Origin: Blepharisma stoltei
Lineage: Eukaryota > Ciliophora > Heterotrichea > Heterotrichida > Blepharismidae
Assembly: GCA_914767885.1 (NCBI GenBank)
Contig: CAJZBQ010000011.1
Span: 1,364,001 to 1,428,000 of the forward strand
DNA length: 64,000 nt
Reading direction: 5' to 3'
Position 1 is the first letter of the stretch, and every line of letters begins with the position of its first letter. Under the pieces are notes generated by a model, which searched no databases, was not told the DNA's origin, and saw only the letters and a list, made by a program, of their open reading frames with translations. The position numbers and the translations under genes were made by a program. This document shows positions 32,869 to 43,005 of this stretch, one piece after another.

Positions 32869-35345
32869 TTAATCAAATTTATATTTTTTCGTTGGGCATC
32901 TTTTGGTTAGAAGAATCTCACAAAGAGCTTGATACTCTGGGGAAGGCGCGTTCACAATTTTTGGCTTTACGTCTATTTCTTTACTCCCTGTTTAGTAAAA
33001 CCATTGGAAAAATCCATATTTATGGGCAAAGCACCCTCTGAAAATGATGAGCAAATGCATTTTTAATATAATTTTTTTTATATAAAAAATCTTTTGCTTT
33101 ATTAGTGAAATCTCTTATTAATTCTATTGAATATAAAATAACTTGCATTTTGCAAATTAAATTAGTTTTTGTGAATATTTTAATATTTGATACGAGATAT
33201 TTTTATACAAAAATAGAAATTCCCTCCTTGAGCAAAACCACTTTGCCCTCTCTGAAGGGGGAATTAGACATCTGTTTAAGCTTTATAGGGGCATGGTGGT
33301 GGGATGGAGTATGGTTTTCTGCATTAGAAATCATTGGAAGATTTATTGTTAATAAAAAAGACTTATCAATGTGAGTGCTGAGCTTGGAGTCTTCTTCTAT
33401 GATTTTTGATAGAGATACACCTTCAAGAGGAGTTTGTGTTTTTGAGCTAATAGAAATAGGAGGGCATTTCTTTCAAATACCTGCAGTTGATATAGCAAGT
33501 GGAGGCTCATTATCCATTGATATGGCTTTAGAATGGTAAGATTTATGTTTGAGAGTGGTAGTCGGTCTTTCAATTTCTTCACTTGTATTTTCATATATTA
33601 AGAAAGGGTTTGGGGATTTTTCCCGTTTTTTGCAGACTGAGCTAGACACTCTGTGATGTATAATTTCATTTAAAAACTTGGGCAATTTAGCTGATTTTTC
33701 TGGAAATTCTAATATTCCTAACTCCCCCTAATTAGTGAATAAATGTTTTTTAGCTTGCGCAGGGGAGTCAATGTTTTTAAAAAAAATTATAAATAAATTT
33801 TATAGCAAAATTTAAAACAATCTCAAGTCAAAATAATTTTTTAATTTGCAATTAATGCAAGCTGTTAAAAATTCAACATTATTAGCTAGAGATTTCATTT
33901 AATAATTATCACTTATATATAAAAATTTATCATATAAATATTTTTATATTAAAACCATTTTAACCTTCAACGGAGGGTAGGTTTTAGGCCAAAAAAATAG
34001 GGATTTTTCCAGTGGTTTTGTCTGCTCTCGGGAGTAAGGAGTGATTTTTTGTCTCATCATTTTTTGGTGACAAAATTGGACTTTTTTCTCTCGAATTCCT
34101 TGGCAAATAGTCCGCTACTTCGATCTCAAAAAATGTTTCTGAGATTATACAAGTATTAGAGGGGTAAAGCTTTATTATATAAACAAAAACAATTTCTTTT
34201 CCATTAGCTATCTATCTAGAGCTTACTTTGATATCTTCCCCTTCTTTTAGCACAGAATAATTTACTAATCCTCTCCTTATTCTCTCTATTGCTAACGTTC
34301 TAGATACAAACACTTTCACTTTTTGGCATCTCGGCAAAACATATCATAATGAGTTTGAAAAGCCTGCAGGATCTATAGGCTTTAAAGGCAAAGATTGCAA
34401 ATAAATCCCATTTTTCAGGTTATTTTGATGTTTTTGGTGCTTAAATGCTTTGAAACCAAGGCGTTTTAGCAATATCATTGGCAGATAAATGATGTCTTCT
34501 TCAGAAGTGAAATATAGAGGAGCACAATATATAGGGGAACGATAGACTCGCTCTGGTTTCAGTATAAACAAATAAGGGCTCGGAAGATTTAATCTTGAGA
34601 TATCCAATAAAACTGATTTCGGCAGAATTATTCTATCTGATAATTCTAACTCTGAGCTATATTGAGGATAAAATGAGATTGGCAAAAAGCTTCTAAAATA
34701 TTTAGAATACTGCGGAATACTATATAAAAGCTACTTATCATTTCGCGGCGCAGGTCCATTGATCATGCACTTAATAGCGTACATTTCATCAAAGATTTTT
34801 TTTTTAAATAGTGTGCTATTTAGTCAAAATTATGTTTTTTGGTCAAATTTCTCACTATCAAAAATGCTTCGAATAAATTTTCCCTTACTCCCCCCCCCCC
34901 TCCGTGAGCGAACAAAAAAATTTTGTTCGCTCACGGAGGGGGGTTAAATTTTTTTTTTTTAAAAAAAATTTATATATAAATTTTATAAAAAATATTTTTT
35001 TCGAAATTTAAAAAAATCCTAATTTGCAAAATTGGGAAGCAAATATTAATTTAATTTGCAAAATTTATGTTTTAAAACGCAATTTGTTTAAAATTAAACA
35101 GAATTAGCTCTAGATTTCATTATACTAATTATCACTTATATATCAAAATTTTTTTCCATTAAAATTTTTTCTATTAAAAAAAATTTTTGTTCACTCACGG
35201 AGGGTGGGTTTTTGGTCAAAAAATGGCGATTTTTCTAATGGTTTTGTTCGCTCACGGAGGGGGGGGGGGAGTTAGGAAATGTCGCACAATCAAAAATGCA
35301 CAGTAATTTGACATGGTGCCCATTTCGCTTGCTGCTAGAATTCAT
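32869..35345 (-). CDS. UFD1-like protein
   Basis: 415 residues after removing four inserts: 34721-35335 (nested), a 15-nt intron (34212-34226), and MITEs 33719-34034 and 32982-33264. The N-terminus MNSSIPQYSKYFRSF resembles the QYRCFSV start of UFD1, and LELSDRIILPKSVLLDISRL matches the UFD1 double-psi beta barrel. CAPLYFTSEEDIIYLPMILL and IYLQSLPLKPIDPAGFSNS continue that domain. UFD1 works with NPL4 and Cdc48/p97 to extract ubiquitinated proteins. The C-terminal half is Ser/Pro-rich, probably disordered, with a basic end (TKRCPTKKYKFD). The first IES lies three codons after the start ATG, so the gene has no usable start until excision. The start codon is 26 bp from a divergent gene. Confidence 0.82.
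32982..33264 (+). mobile_element. Decayed CTCCC-family MITE, 283 bp
   Basis: Flanked by TTA. Ends CTCCCTGTTTAG and CTCTCTGAAGGGGGAA have drifted, but the AAACCATTGGAAAAATCC block and AT-rich body are recognisable. Removal keeps the UFD1-like frame (KLKQMS-KEIDVK). Confidence 0.85.
33719..34034 (-). mobile_element. Decayed CTCCC-family MITE, 316 bp
   Basis: Flanked by TAA, reverse orientation. The hairpin end is worn (CTCCCCCTAATTAGTGAA); the far end keeps ACGGAGGGTAGG and AAAAATAGGGATTTTTCC. Removal joins KNHSL to GILEFPEK. Confidence 0.87.
34212..34226 (-). other. 15-nt spliceosomal intron
   Basis: On the minus strand it reads GTAAGCTCTAGATAG, including an in-frame TAG. Removal joins EGEDIK to IANGKEIV. 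Confidence 0.87.
34721..35335. mobile_element. 615-bp IES: palindromic element carrying a nested MITE
   Basis: Diverged copy of the palindromic IES at 4595-4805 (shared GTACATTTCATC, GGTCAAAT, CTCACTATCAAAAAT and GTCAAATTACTGTGC on the inverse strand). A full CTCCC-family MITE is inserted at 34,885-35,271. TA-to-TA removal on the minus strand joins MNSS to IPQYSKYF. Confidence 0.8.
34885..35271 (-). mobile_element. CTCCC-family MITE, complete, nested in a palindromic IES
   Basis: Flanked by TTA. Hairpin end on the left, double-repeat end on the right. Very close to the copies at 28,614 and 52,977, so it is a young insertion in an older element. Confidence 0.93.
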
Positions 35346-35371
35346 TGCTCTCCTTTATTAAAATTAAAAGA

Positions 35372-36210
35372 ATGAGCAATTCCAATGACAAACTTTTATT
35401 TTTAAATCTGACTGAAGAATCTGAAAGATATCCATACACGCCAGCAATAAGTGATTTAAGCAGCTGAAATGATAATAAACAAATGATTTTTTTGAAAAAA
35501 AATATCCCATCGCCTAGGTCTCCCTTATCTTTAAGAAAAACTCCAATTAAAATAAATACTGATTTTAATGAAAAAACAAATGATAGTCTGCATGTGAATT
35601 ATTTAGTGTTTAGCCCAGCTGAATCTTCAGCTTACAATCCTACCCCAAAGATGCGTAAAACTACGCCTATGAAATTTAGCTTGAAAAAAGAAGATTGCGA
35701 AGGGTTTTTAATTGCAAAATGCAATTGTATAGCTGTTGGGAAGTTGCCTGAAAATGATCTTATAAGTTTATACCCAAAATATATGATTGCTTCAGTCAAA
35801 TAAAATTTTTTGCTTATTAATCAAAAATAAAGTACCTTGGCATATCATTTTCTGGGTCTTGTGGCTCACCTAACTGCATCAATAAAAACAAAGTCGAGAT
35901 AATTCAAAGGCGCACTAAAAAGCTAAAAACTAAAAGCCTTGAAAGGAAAAACACCAACCAAACTGACCTCAATAAGCAATCCCGCACAATGAAACTTCGT
36001 AAAAAACTAATAGAACTAAACAAATCAGTCAGCCCCAAAAATGTAGTAATTAGCATAGAAACCACAAAGAAAAATGATTTTTCTAAATCCAGCTCAATGA
36101 GAAAAGCATTTTCATCAAATGTAAGGCTTCCTTATATCAGGGTAAAGCCAATTTTTCATCTTGGGACGAGTATAAGAAGAGATTATCATAATTTAAGTAT
36201 GATAAATTAA
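35372..36210 (+). CDS. Unknown protein with scattered Cys motif
   Basis: 268 residues after removing a 32-bp IES (35801-35832). The N-terminus is Ser/Thr-rich (MSNSNDKLLFLNLTEE), followed by basic Pro-containing linkers. The centre has KCNCIAVGKLPEND and, after the IES join, YLGISFSGSCGSPNCINKN; spacing C-x-C ... C-x4-C is faintly like the CXC (tesmin/TSO1) motif, but too few Cys are present for confidence. The C-terminal half is highly basic (RRTKKLKTKSLERKN). It could bind nucleic acid. Divergent from the UFD1-like gene. TGA encodes Trp at DLSSWNDN. Confidence 0.68.
35801..35832. other. Short IES, 32 bp
   Basis: Begins with an in-frame TAA. TA-to-TA removal joins IASVK to YLGISFSG and corrects the frame. 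Confidence 0.82.
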
Positions 36211-36237
36211 CCTTTTCCATTTATTCCCTAAATAAAT

Positions 36238-37285
36238 ATGCTTATGGATAACTTTACAAAGACCTATAAAACTAAGCAATGCAGGAACTTTTCAAGCTCG
36301 ATAGGCTGCACCTTAGGCCTGCTTTGCAATTTTTATCACACAGAAGAGGACCGTCGAAGGCTTCCAGATCAAACTTATGAGCCTATCCTCTGTATAGAAG
36401 CTGTGATCTCTGATGTATGTGCCCATGAATCTTGCCAATACTGCAGAAACCAAGTGGAGTATTTATTCCACCCTTCAAATTATAAAACTAAAGAATGCAT
36501 ATATAGAAGGGCAAGCCGTGAATGTATTCATAAAATGTGCCCATATACACATCCTGAAGATAAATCAATATCTCAGCAAGTCGAAGAAATTAAAGCATTT
36601 GAGCCGTCTATTATAGTGCCAGCAGTAGAATTAGCCTCACCTGAAGAAAGAAAGTTTTATATCTACAAAGAAGAAATTATTACCTATATGATAAATATAA
36701 ATTTATATAAAAATAATAATAGCCTAATCTCAAATAAAATTGAGGGTTTTCCTAATAATTTACTTGTAAAATTTATACAAAAAATAGAAAAAATATGAAG
36801 ATCGAAAAACTGAATTTAAATCTTGCTCTTATAAGTCATTTAATGTGGCCTACGCTGTAGATCTCGTAGTTCCATACGTCAGCGCATTTTTAAATACAGA
36901 AGGAGGGACCCTTTATTATGGAATCAGAGATGATGGAATGGTGACTGGCGTCATTTTAACGAGAAAAGTTAGAGATAATTTTATTGTCACTTTGGACTCA
37001 AATTTAAATAGATTTAGCCCTCATTTGACTGGGGATGAATATGAAATAAAATTTGTGGACGTCATGAAGAAGGAGGATTTGAAGAAAATCAATGATATGT
37101 ATGTCATTGAGATTAAAGTGGAGAAAAGCAAAAATAATGAAGTTTATTTTACACATAAGAGTGAAGCTTATATTAAAAGAGATGCAAGCATCACACAGCT
37201 GAAAGGATTGTCATTAGTTAAGTTTTATGAAAAACGAAAAGGAGCGGCGTCTGGAGGGGCTACATCTGAAGGAGCTGCGCCATAG
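36238..37285 (+). CDS. CCCH zinc-finger protein fused to Schlafen-type AlbA_2 domain
   Basis: About 305 residues after removing one IES (about 36664-36793). The N-terminal half has CCCH fingers: CRNFSSSIGCTLGLLCNFYH and a later CIYRRASRECIHKMCPYTH, with a further Cys-rich stretch (CAHESCQYC) between. After the IES join (RKFYIYEDRKTEFK) comes an AlbA_2 domain: EFK, then FLNTEGGTLYYGIRDDG, VTGV and YIKRDAS. CCCH fingers bind RNA; AlbA_2 domains of Schlafen-type proteins bind or cleave RNA or DNA. The start could be either of two nearby ATGs. The Ala/Gly-rich tail is probably disordered. The left IES edge has two TA choices (6 bp apart). Confidence 0.82.
36664..36793. other. IES, about 130 bp
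   Basis: Joins the CCCH part to the AlbA_2 part and corrects the frame; left TA at 36,658 or 36,664. Confidence 0.75.
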
Positions 37286-37589
37286 AGAGTTTTGGGGGAT
37301 TTTATTATTAAGTTTCAAGAATATTAATATAAGGAGTTTAAGCCTAATTAATTGAAAAATTTAGACTGAAGTTAATAAATATAGAAAATAATGAAAATCC
37401 TTGAAACCATGAGCTAAGAAAGCAGATTCAAAGTATTATCAACTTTTGATGGGTAAAAATGCCATAATTCTGTCAATGCTTTAGAAGAATTATTTTGATT
37501 GACTATAAAATATGCATAATAAGAATTATCAGACACATATCACTACCAAAAGATTCATATACCTAAAATTTGTCTCAAAAATCCTATAT

Positions 37590-38155
37590 CTATACATCCT
37601 CTAATTTTTCTTCAAATTCAGACAAAGCATTATTATTAATCCAATGGTTAGACCAGGACTATAAAGTCGCTCTGCTTGTTTATATTCTTCATCGGTCTTA
37701 GTAGCAATGATCCCATTCTTAATTGAGGCAGAAAGGAGAAATTTCTGTTACAATTTTCAACCCTAATAAAACCTTCTCAAAAGGTAGAAAATTCCTCAAT
37801 TCTTTATAGTAGTTAATTATATAATTTTTCAATAAAACATTATAAAATACAAATTTTGATATTATGCTTTTGCATAATTTCTGGAAGGTCCCCACATATC
37901 GGGACATTTTCCCACATGTGGGGTTCTAAACTTGAGTGGCTCCTATATGGGATTTTGTTTCCGCACATGGGAAATGTCTCGATGTGTGGAGACCCTCCCG
38001 AAATTATGCCAATGCATAATATTAAATTTCGATAAGTTAGAATAAAAATTATAATAGAGATTGCTCGTATGTTTGGAATAATTTTATTAGAAATTGTCCT
38101 GCTAGGAAACTTTACATTGTGGTGCACTAAATGGGATGAAGGTTGACTAAAAGTT
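37590..38155 (-). pseudogene. Possible decayed gene around a palindrome
   Basis: On the minus strand, TFSQPSSHLVHHNVKFPSR followed by RTISNKIIPNIRAIS reads openly. Removing the palindrome (37,860-38,019) TA to TA joins it to YRNLISKFVFYNVLLKNY and YYKELRNFLPFEKVLLGLK. It then meets a TAA. Further pieces (TDEEYKQAERLYS, then SNHWINNNALSEFEEKLEDV ending in TAG) look coding but are one base out of frame with each other. No clear ATG. Either a decayed gene or one with further undetected inserts. Family not recognised. Confidence 0.3.
37860..38019. repeat. Hairpin-capped palindrome, about 160 bp
   Basis: TA-bounded. Each end is a small hairpin (ATTATGC...GCATAAT) and the interior is a larger inverted repeat (GGTCCCCACATATCGGGACA against GAAATGTCTCGATGTGTGGAG). 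Same layout as the element at 61,761. Confidence 0.8.
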
Positions 38156-40242
38156 TACTTCATTAATTTTACGATGATTTTGTAAGGATAGTAAAAGGAA
38201 CTGCATTTATGACTCAGTTCATATCGTTGAGGGGCTAGTTTTTTCTTAAAATCTGTTCGTTTTTTAAAAAGATTGTTAATTAGGCCGTTTCAAATTGCTT
38301 GTTATACTTTAATTGCAGAAAACACTTCAAATAACTGCATGAATGTATCAGTAGATCATCTAAGGCTTTATTATACAACAGGATATGGATTTCCTTAATG
38401 AATCAATTATTTAATCTGTGCCAAGAATTAGGATTACATCAGCCTAAGTTTTTAATAAATTGAATACTTGTCTATAAATAAATATTAGCTTGAAAGATTA
38501 AATTTATTTTACACAAATAACAAAATAAAATTAGTTTAAGCATTAATAATGATAATAAAAAGCTTTTTAATTATAAAATTTTCATATTATACTGACTTAA
38601 TATGAATAATAATATTTTTATGAAAAGATAAACAAATACCGCCAAAATAGAGATAGGCTATAATTTAATTCTGTGAAGTTTAATAAAATATTAGAACGAT
38701 AATCAATCCGAAAAGTGACCGCATATAGCTTTACAGATTGAATTATATGCACTAATAGGCTGATCAGTTAATTTTTTAATAGCATAGCTCAAATCTTTAA
38801 GCTATAAAACTGTTTAAGTAAATTTTTTAGCATTAAACATAAATGATCACTGTTGTGTCTTTAAATTGCTTATCAAGTTTCTGAGAAATAGATTTAGATT
38901 TATTACTAAAATTACTTAGCATTATAAATATATATCTGCTATGCTTAATCTTTTTATTTATTTAAAACAATTTATATTGATTTAGGCTATGATATTATTA
39001 GACTTTTTCTTATAATATCAACGCATTATAAAACATTAGCGGCTTTATTGTTAATTAATCACTTTAAACAAACTAAAAACCTGCCGTTAAGCATCATATT
39101 TAAATTTCAAATTATGTTGAACAAAAGTTTTATAAATTATAATGGCTTTCTATTTAGGCTTCATATTTTAAATACTTTAAAATTCAAAACCTAAATAAAA
39201 ATAATTTCGTTAGCAATAATTATATATTTTATTTGAAATTTTGGTATTATAGGCATTATAAATTTATTCTATAATGAATATTTATAAGAAAAAGCCTAAA
39301 TAGGTATTATTAAAGCGGGCTACTATTATGCTTAAGTTAGCGATTATTTGTCTTAATTTTTTGTTGTCTCGTTCATGAAATACAAAATATAAGTATTTTT
39401 GCCAAAGAAAGTCACGGAGATACCCTAAAAGCTGAATTTAAACTTATAACGAGTTATAATAGACAGACTGACCACCATCTTTTTAATGAATCCATTACTG
39501 ACTATTCATAAATGGAACGAAACAATAACTTGATCAAATTTTCCACACAAAAAATCCTGCTTAAATAACTATTTTAAGCAGTAGAATCCAAAACTTTTAA
39601 AATCTAAATTTTTTTTCAAGCAATAAGTTGCATAAACATCTATGATATAAATGTAATTAAACTATTTAAATGAGATATTCAAAATTCATCAAATCAATAC
39701 TTTACATTAAAAACGAGCAAGCTTATGATTATAAAAAATTATTATATTGAAAATACACTGTGCTATTAAAATTGTTGTAGGCTTTACAAAGCTCTTATAG
39801 CGAGCCCTAATAGTTTTTTTATTTATCTCATGACTGACGTTGCTGACTGATTAGCTATACCTTCCTGGATAAAAATGGTGACTTATAAATGGGTTTTAAT
39901 TCAATAATAAAGTTTCAAAAATGCCAGATGAGTAAATTTAATAACTCAAACTGATAGTTATTTTTCTATTTTCTTCAAAACTTTCCTTCTTCTCACATTT
40001 TCGTGATTGTCAGCATCTTCGCTTCTATTTTTGCCTCATATCCTATCCATTTTGAACTTAAAAAAAATTGAAATCAGAACTTTTTCTCCGATTTTTGGTG
40101 CAATTGTTGATTATGGTTTTTTAAAGCTATAGGATCTTTAATTTGCTTTAAGATCTCATTCCCTTCACTCGCTTTCTGCCCTCAAGTCTTTTTTTGCTAG
40201 TTCATTTTTGTCAGTAACGTTTTGTTATAATATATAATATAA

Positions 40243-41004
40243 ATGTCCGCAGCATCAACCCTCACTTTAAGCACTTCTGATCTATATAACTGCATTAGGC
40301 AGACTCAAGAACAAGTAATAAGTTCAACCCCACAATTCAGTCCAAAATTTATGTTCACTGTACTCATCACAAATGACCTGATTTCTCTGCTAGGAAAAGT
40401 TCCTAATGAACTTTTACTTACAGGGCTTTCCAATATTCCACAGATCGCAGAAAACATTTCACCTAAATCATTTTACCCATCACCTCAATCACTATTTACA
40501 AAACGAACAGCACCATTTCTTCCAAATTATTCACATAAAAGGCTTACACTTGTTCTAGATTTAGATGAGACTCTAGGACACAAAATTCAAGAAAAATACT
40601 TAGTAAGGCCTTTTGTGTCAGAATTTTTAAGTACACTCAGCGAACACTTTGAAATCATTTTGTTTACTGCTGCTTCACAGAGATATGCCGATAGCGTTAT
40701 GAACTTTGTTGATCCAGAACGAAAAATAAATTTAAGGCTCTATAAGCACCATACAATTGAAGTAGACGGAGTCTTGGTAAAAGATTTAAACTGTCTTGGC
40801 AGAGACCTTTCCAAAGTTATTATAATTGATAATTTTGCGAATAGTTTTCAAAGGCAGTCAGAAAATGGCATCGAAATTCAGTCTTGGCTGGGTGACCCAA
40901 ACGACCATGCTCTAAAAGACCTGCTACCTTTTTTACTAAAAGTGGCTAATGAAAATACTGAAGACGTAAGAATGGCCCTTACAGCATTTAAATTGACTAA
41001 CTAA
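40243..41004 (+). CDS. SCP/FCP1-like HAD phosphatase (NIF domain)
   Basis: 253 residues, uninterrupted. The NIF/CTD phosphatase domain occupies the last ~160 residues: LTLVLDLDETLGH (catalytic DxDxT; the usual V before H is G here), VRPFVSEFLSTLSEHFEIIL, FTAASQRYAD, then VIIIDN and NGIEIQSWLGDPND with LPFL. Such enzymes dephosphorylate RNA polymerase II C-terminal repeats or other phosphoproteins (SCP, Dullard, TIM50). The ~95-residue N-terminus is unlike any domain I know. It starts at the first ATG after AT-rich DNA. Confidence 0.9.
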   Translation: MSAASTLTLSTSDLYNCIRQTQEQVISSTPQFSPKFMFTVLITNDLISLLGKVPNELLLTGLSNIPQIAENISPKSFYPSPQSLFTKRTAPFLPNYSHKRLTLVLDLDETLGHKIQEKYLVRPFVSEFLSTLSEHFEIILFTAASQRYADSVMNFVDPERKINLRLYKHHTIEVDGVLVKDLNCLGRDLSKVIIIDNFANSFQRQSENGIEIQSWLGDPNDHALKDLLPFLLKVANENTEDVRMALTAFKLTN

Positions 41005-41043
41005 TAAAAATGTAACATTAAAAAATACTTGTAAACTTAAATC

Positions 41044-42507
41044 ATGTCTGATGCAAGAAGTAGAAGGAATGAGCACTTTCAATCGTCAATTTTTGAGCCT
41101 GCCCCTATTTCTAATAAGAAAGAAATAAGTGGGAGAGAAAATTATAACACAGGACAACAAAGACAGCGATCATGCGATACATTTAATTCAGAATACAGTA
41201 AAAGTAGACAAGGGGAATATAGAAAAGCGCAGGAAAATAGATTTGATGAGTATGAGACAGATAAATATAGCAGAAATAACAAGGACGAGCGCCAAAATTT
41301 AAACCGCTCTCTGTATGAAGGGTCAAATACTTCTTCATATAAGCCAAATGATACACGAAACTTGTTAGGAAACGACCAAACTAACTATTATCAAAGAGAA
41401 AACAAAACAAAACCATTTTATGATTTTGAGCCAAAATATGCAGAGACTTCTGCATTTAATCGAAAATATGCAGATTTATATGGAAACTCACAATCCTCGA
41501 TTCCAAGCTACCCTAGAGAAGAAGCTCTATCAGAAAGCCGAGATATCTCTTCAAGGCAACGAAAGCAAGATAACATGGAATCAAATATTTTTTATCCTCC
41601 ACAGTATCGGAATTTCAAACAAGAAGCCCCTCAAGAATCCCAAAGTTCCCAATTTTCCCCAGAGTCCAGAAGTGCTGAAATGAGGGAATCTTCTGTATTC
41701 GGCAAACAAGAGCCTCGACAAATCCCTAATCAAGCCATAGAAACATCTAATGACGACAAACGAAGAAAAAACCACATGTACTCAGACATTTTTGGTGAGC
41801 CAGAATACGAAACTAGTAGCAAAAAGCAAGATAAGCTAATCGCAGCTACTCAAAAATGAAGTGAAAACGACGCAAGAACTTATACAAGAGAAGAAGACTA
41901 TGACGTCCACAAATTTAAATCAAAAAATCTCTGGGGTGATGAAAATTACTATCAAGAAAGAAATTTAACCCCTAAGCCAGCCAGAATGCCAGCACAAAAT
42001 CCGCAGCAGTATAAAACAAGAGAAATGACCAGCTCTATGCAAGATTATAATGAATTTCCTACAAAGCAAGCCCAAGAGCCTGCTATAGCTGAATATGATT
42101 TAGAAAACCTCCCACGAAACACTACCAAAGATAGCCTAAAAAGGATTTGCAGCAGCGTCCATATTGTTTCGATACAAATTGATACTGATAATCTTACAGG
42201 ATTTTGTAAAGGAACAGGGAAAATGATGATAAGGACTTCAGCTAACGCCGAAAAAGACTTGCAAAGGCTGCAGCTAGATTTAGCAGACGAAGACATTGTG
42301 CTGAAAATCCACAGAGAAAATGTCGGGCTAAAGTCAAATTATTCAGAGCTGAGTGGGCTTAAATGGAATGACCCACATATAGTAGGAACCCCATCAGAGC
42401 ATTCAGTAAAAAGCAAAGAATCATATAATAGGCCTGCATTGGACGAAACTTATATGGCAAATATACAATGGCAACGGACTAAAAATCCAAGATATGAATA
42501 TAGGTAA
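41044..42507 (+). CDS. Disordered protein with repeated SxIF motifs and an RRM-like region
   Basis: 487 residues in one frame (TGA as Trp near 41,858). The first ~330 residues are polar and low-complexity (Ser, Asn, Gln, Arg, Tyr). They contain recurring short motifs: SSIFEPAP, SNIFYPPQ, SSVFGKQE and YSDIFGEPE. At about residues 345-425, YDLENLPRNTTKDSLKRI, a GFCKGTGKMMIRT strand and a following helix resemble an RRM. The tail is WND/QW-containing. It might be an RNA-binding or microtubule-associated protein. The motif spacing suggests repeated binding of one partner. Confidence 0.75.
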
Positions 42508-42526
42508 TAATAAAAAATTCAATTAA

Positions 42527-42745
42527 TTAAGGAGATTCGCCATTTGGCCTGCTTTTAATTTTTGCAGCAACTTTTTTGGCTTTGATGACTGCTTTTTGAA
42601 GCCTGTCTATATTAGATTTAGTGTCTTCTTCTTGGCTTAATAGCTGGACAAGGTGGCTTTCTTCTCTATCAACGCGTCATGTCCAAAATCTATCATCTTG
42701 TACATCTACAAATCCTCGTGTCGGCTTCTGTTGTCCTTTTTTCAT
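42527..42745 (-). CDS. Small charged protein, 72 residues
   Basis: Starts MKKGQQKPTRGFVDVQDDRF, contains WTWRVDREESHL where the second Trp is TGA, and ends in a helical Lys-rich part (AVIKAKKVAAKIK) before TAA. Under the standard code it would be cut at the TGA. It lies in a gap of about 500 bp between two plus-strand genes. Codon choice and helix pattern look genuine. Family unknown. Confidence 0.65.
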
Positions 42746-43005
42746 TTATTATTAACTGATTCTAGATTATTAGTTTAAATAATTGCAAGTAGAAATATTT
42801 TATTTATTAAGAATATGCATATAAAAAGACTTATTTTACAATAATTTTCAAATAATAAAAGGAATCGTAATGTTCCAGTTTTAATTTAAATTCCTAACTA
42901 AATATATCTTCTTATTGAGAATATAAAGCTGCCTTTACAGTATTTTTACTCTCTCTGTAATTATGTTTAGAAACTTTAATTGAAACCAGTTTCATATATA
43001 AAATT

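Larger units (their letters stand above)
37286..40242. other. Gene-poor 3-kb region
   Basis: Long AT-rich interval. Apart from the palindrome at 37,860-38,019 and the degenerate coding-like stretch around it, I see no gene, RNA or MITE. Many short direct A/T-rich motifs are present without clear order. Confidence 0.5.

Noticed and set aside
33105-33374. Plus-strand protein-coding frame across a decayed MITE
   Set aside because: It is a chance frame through MITE and antisense to the UFD1-like gene.
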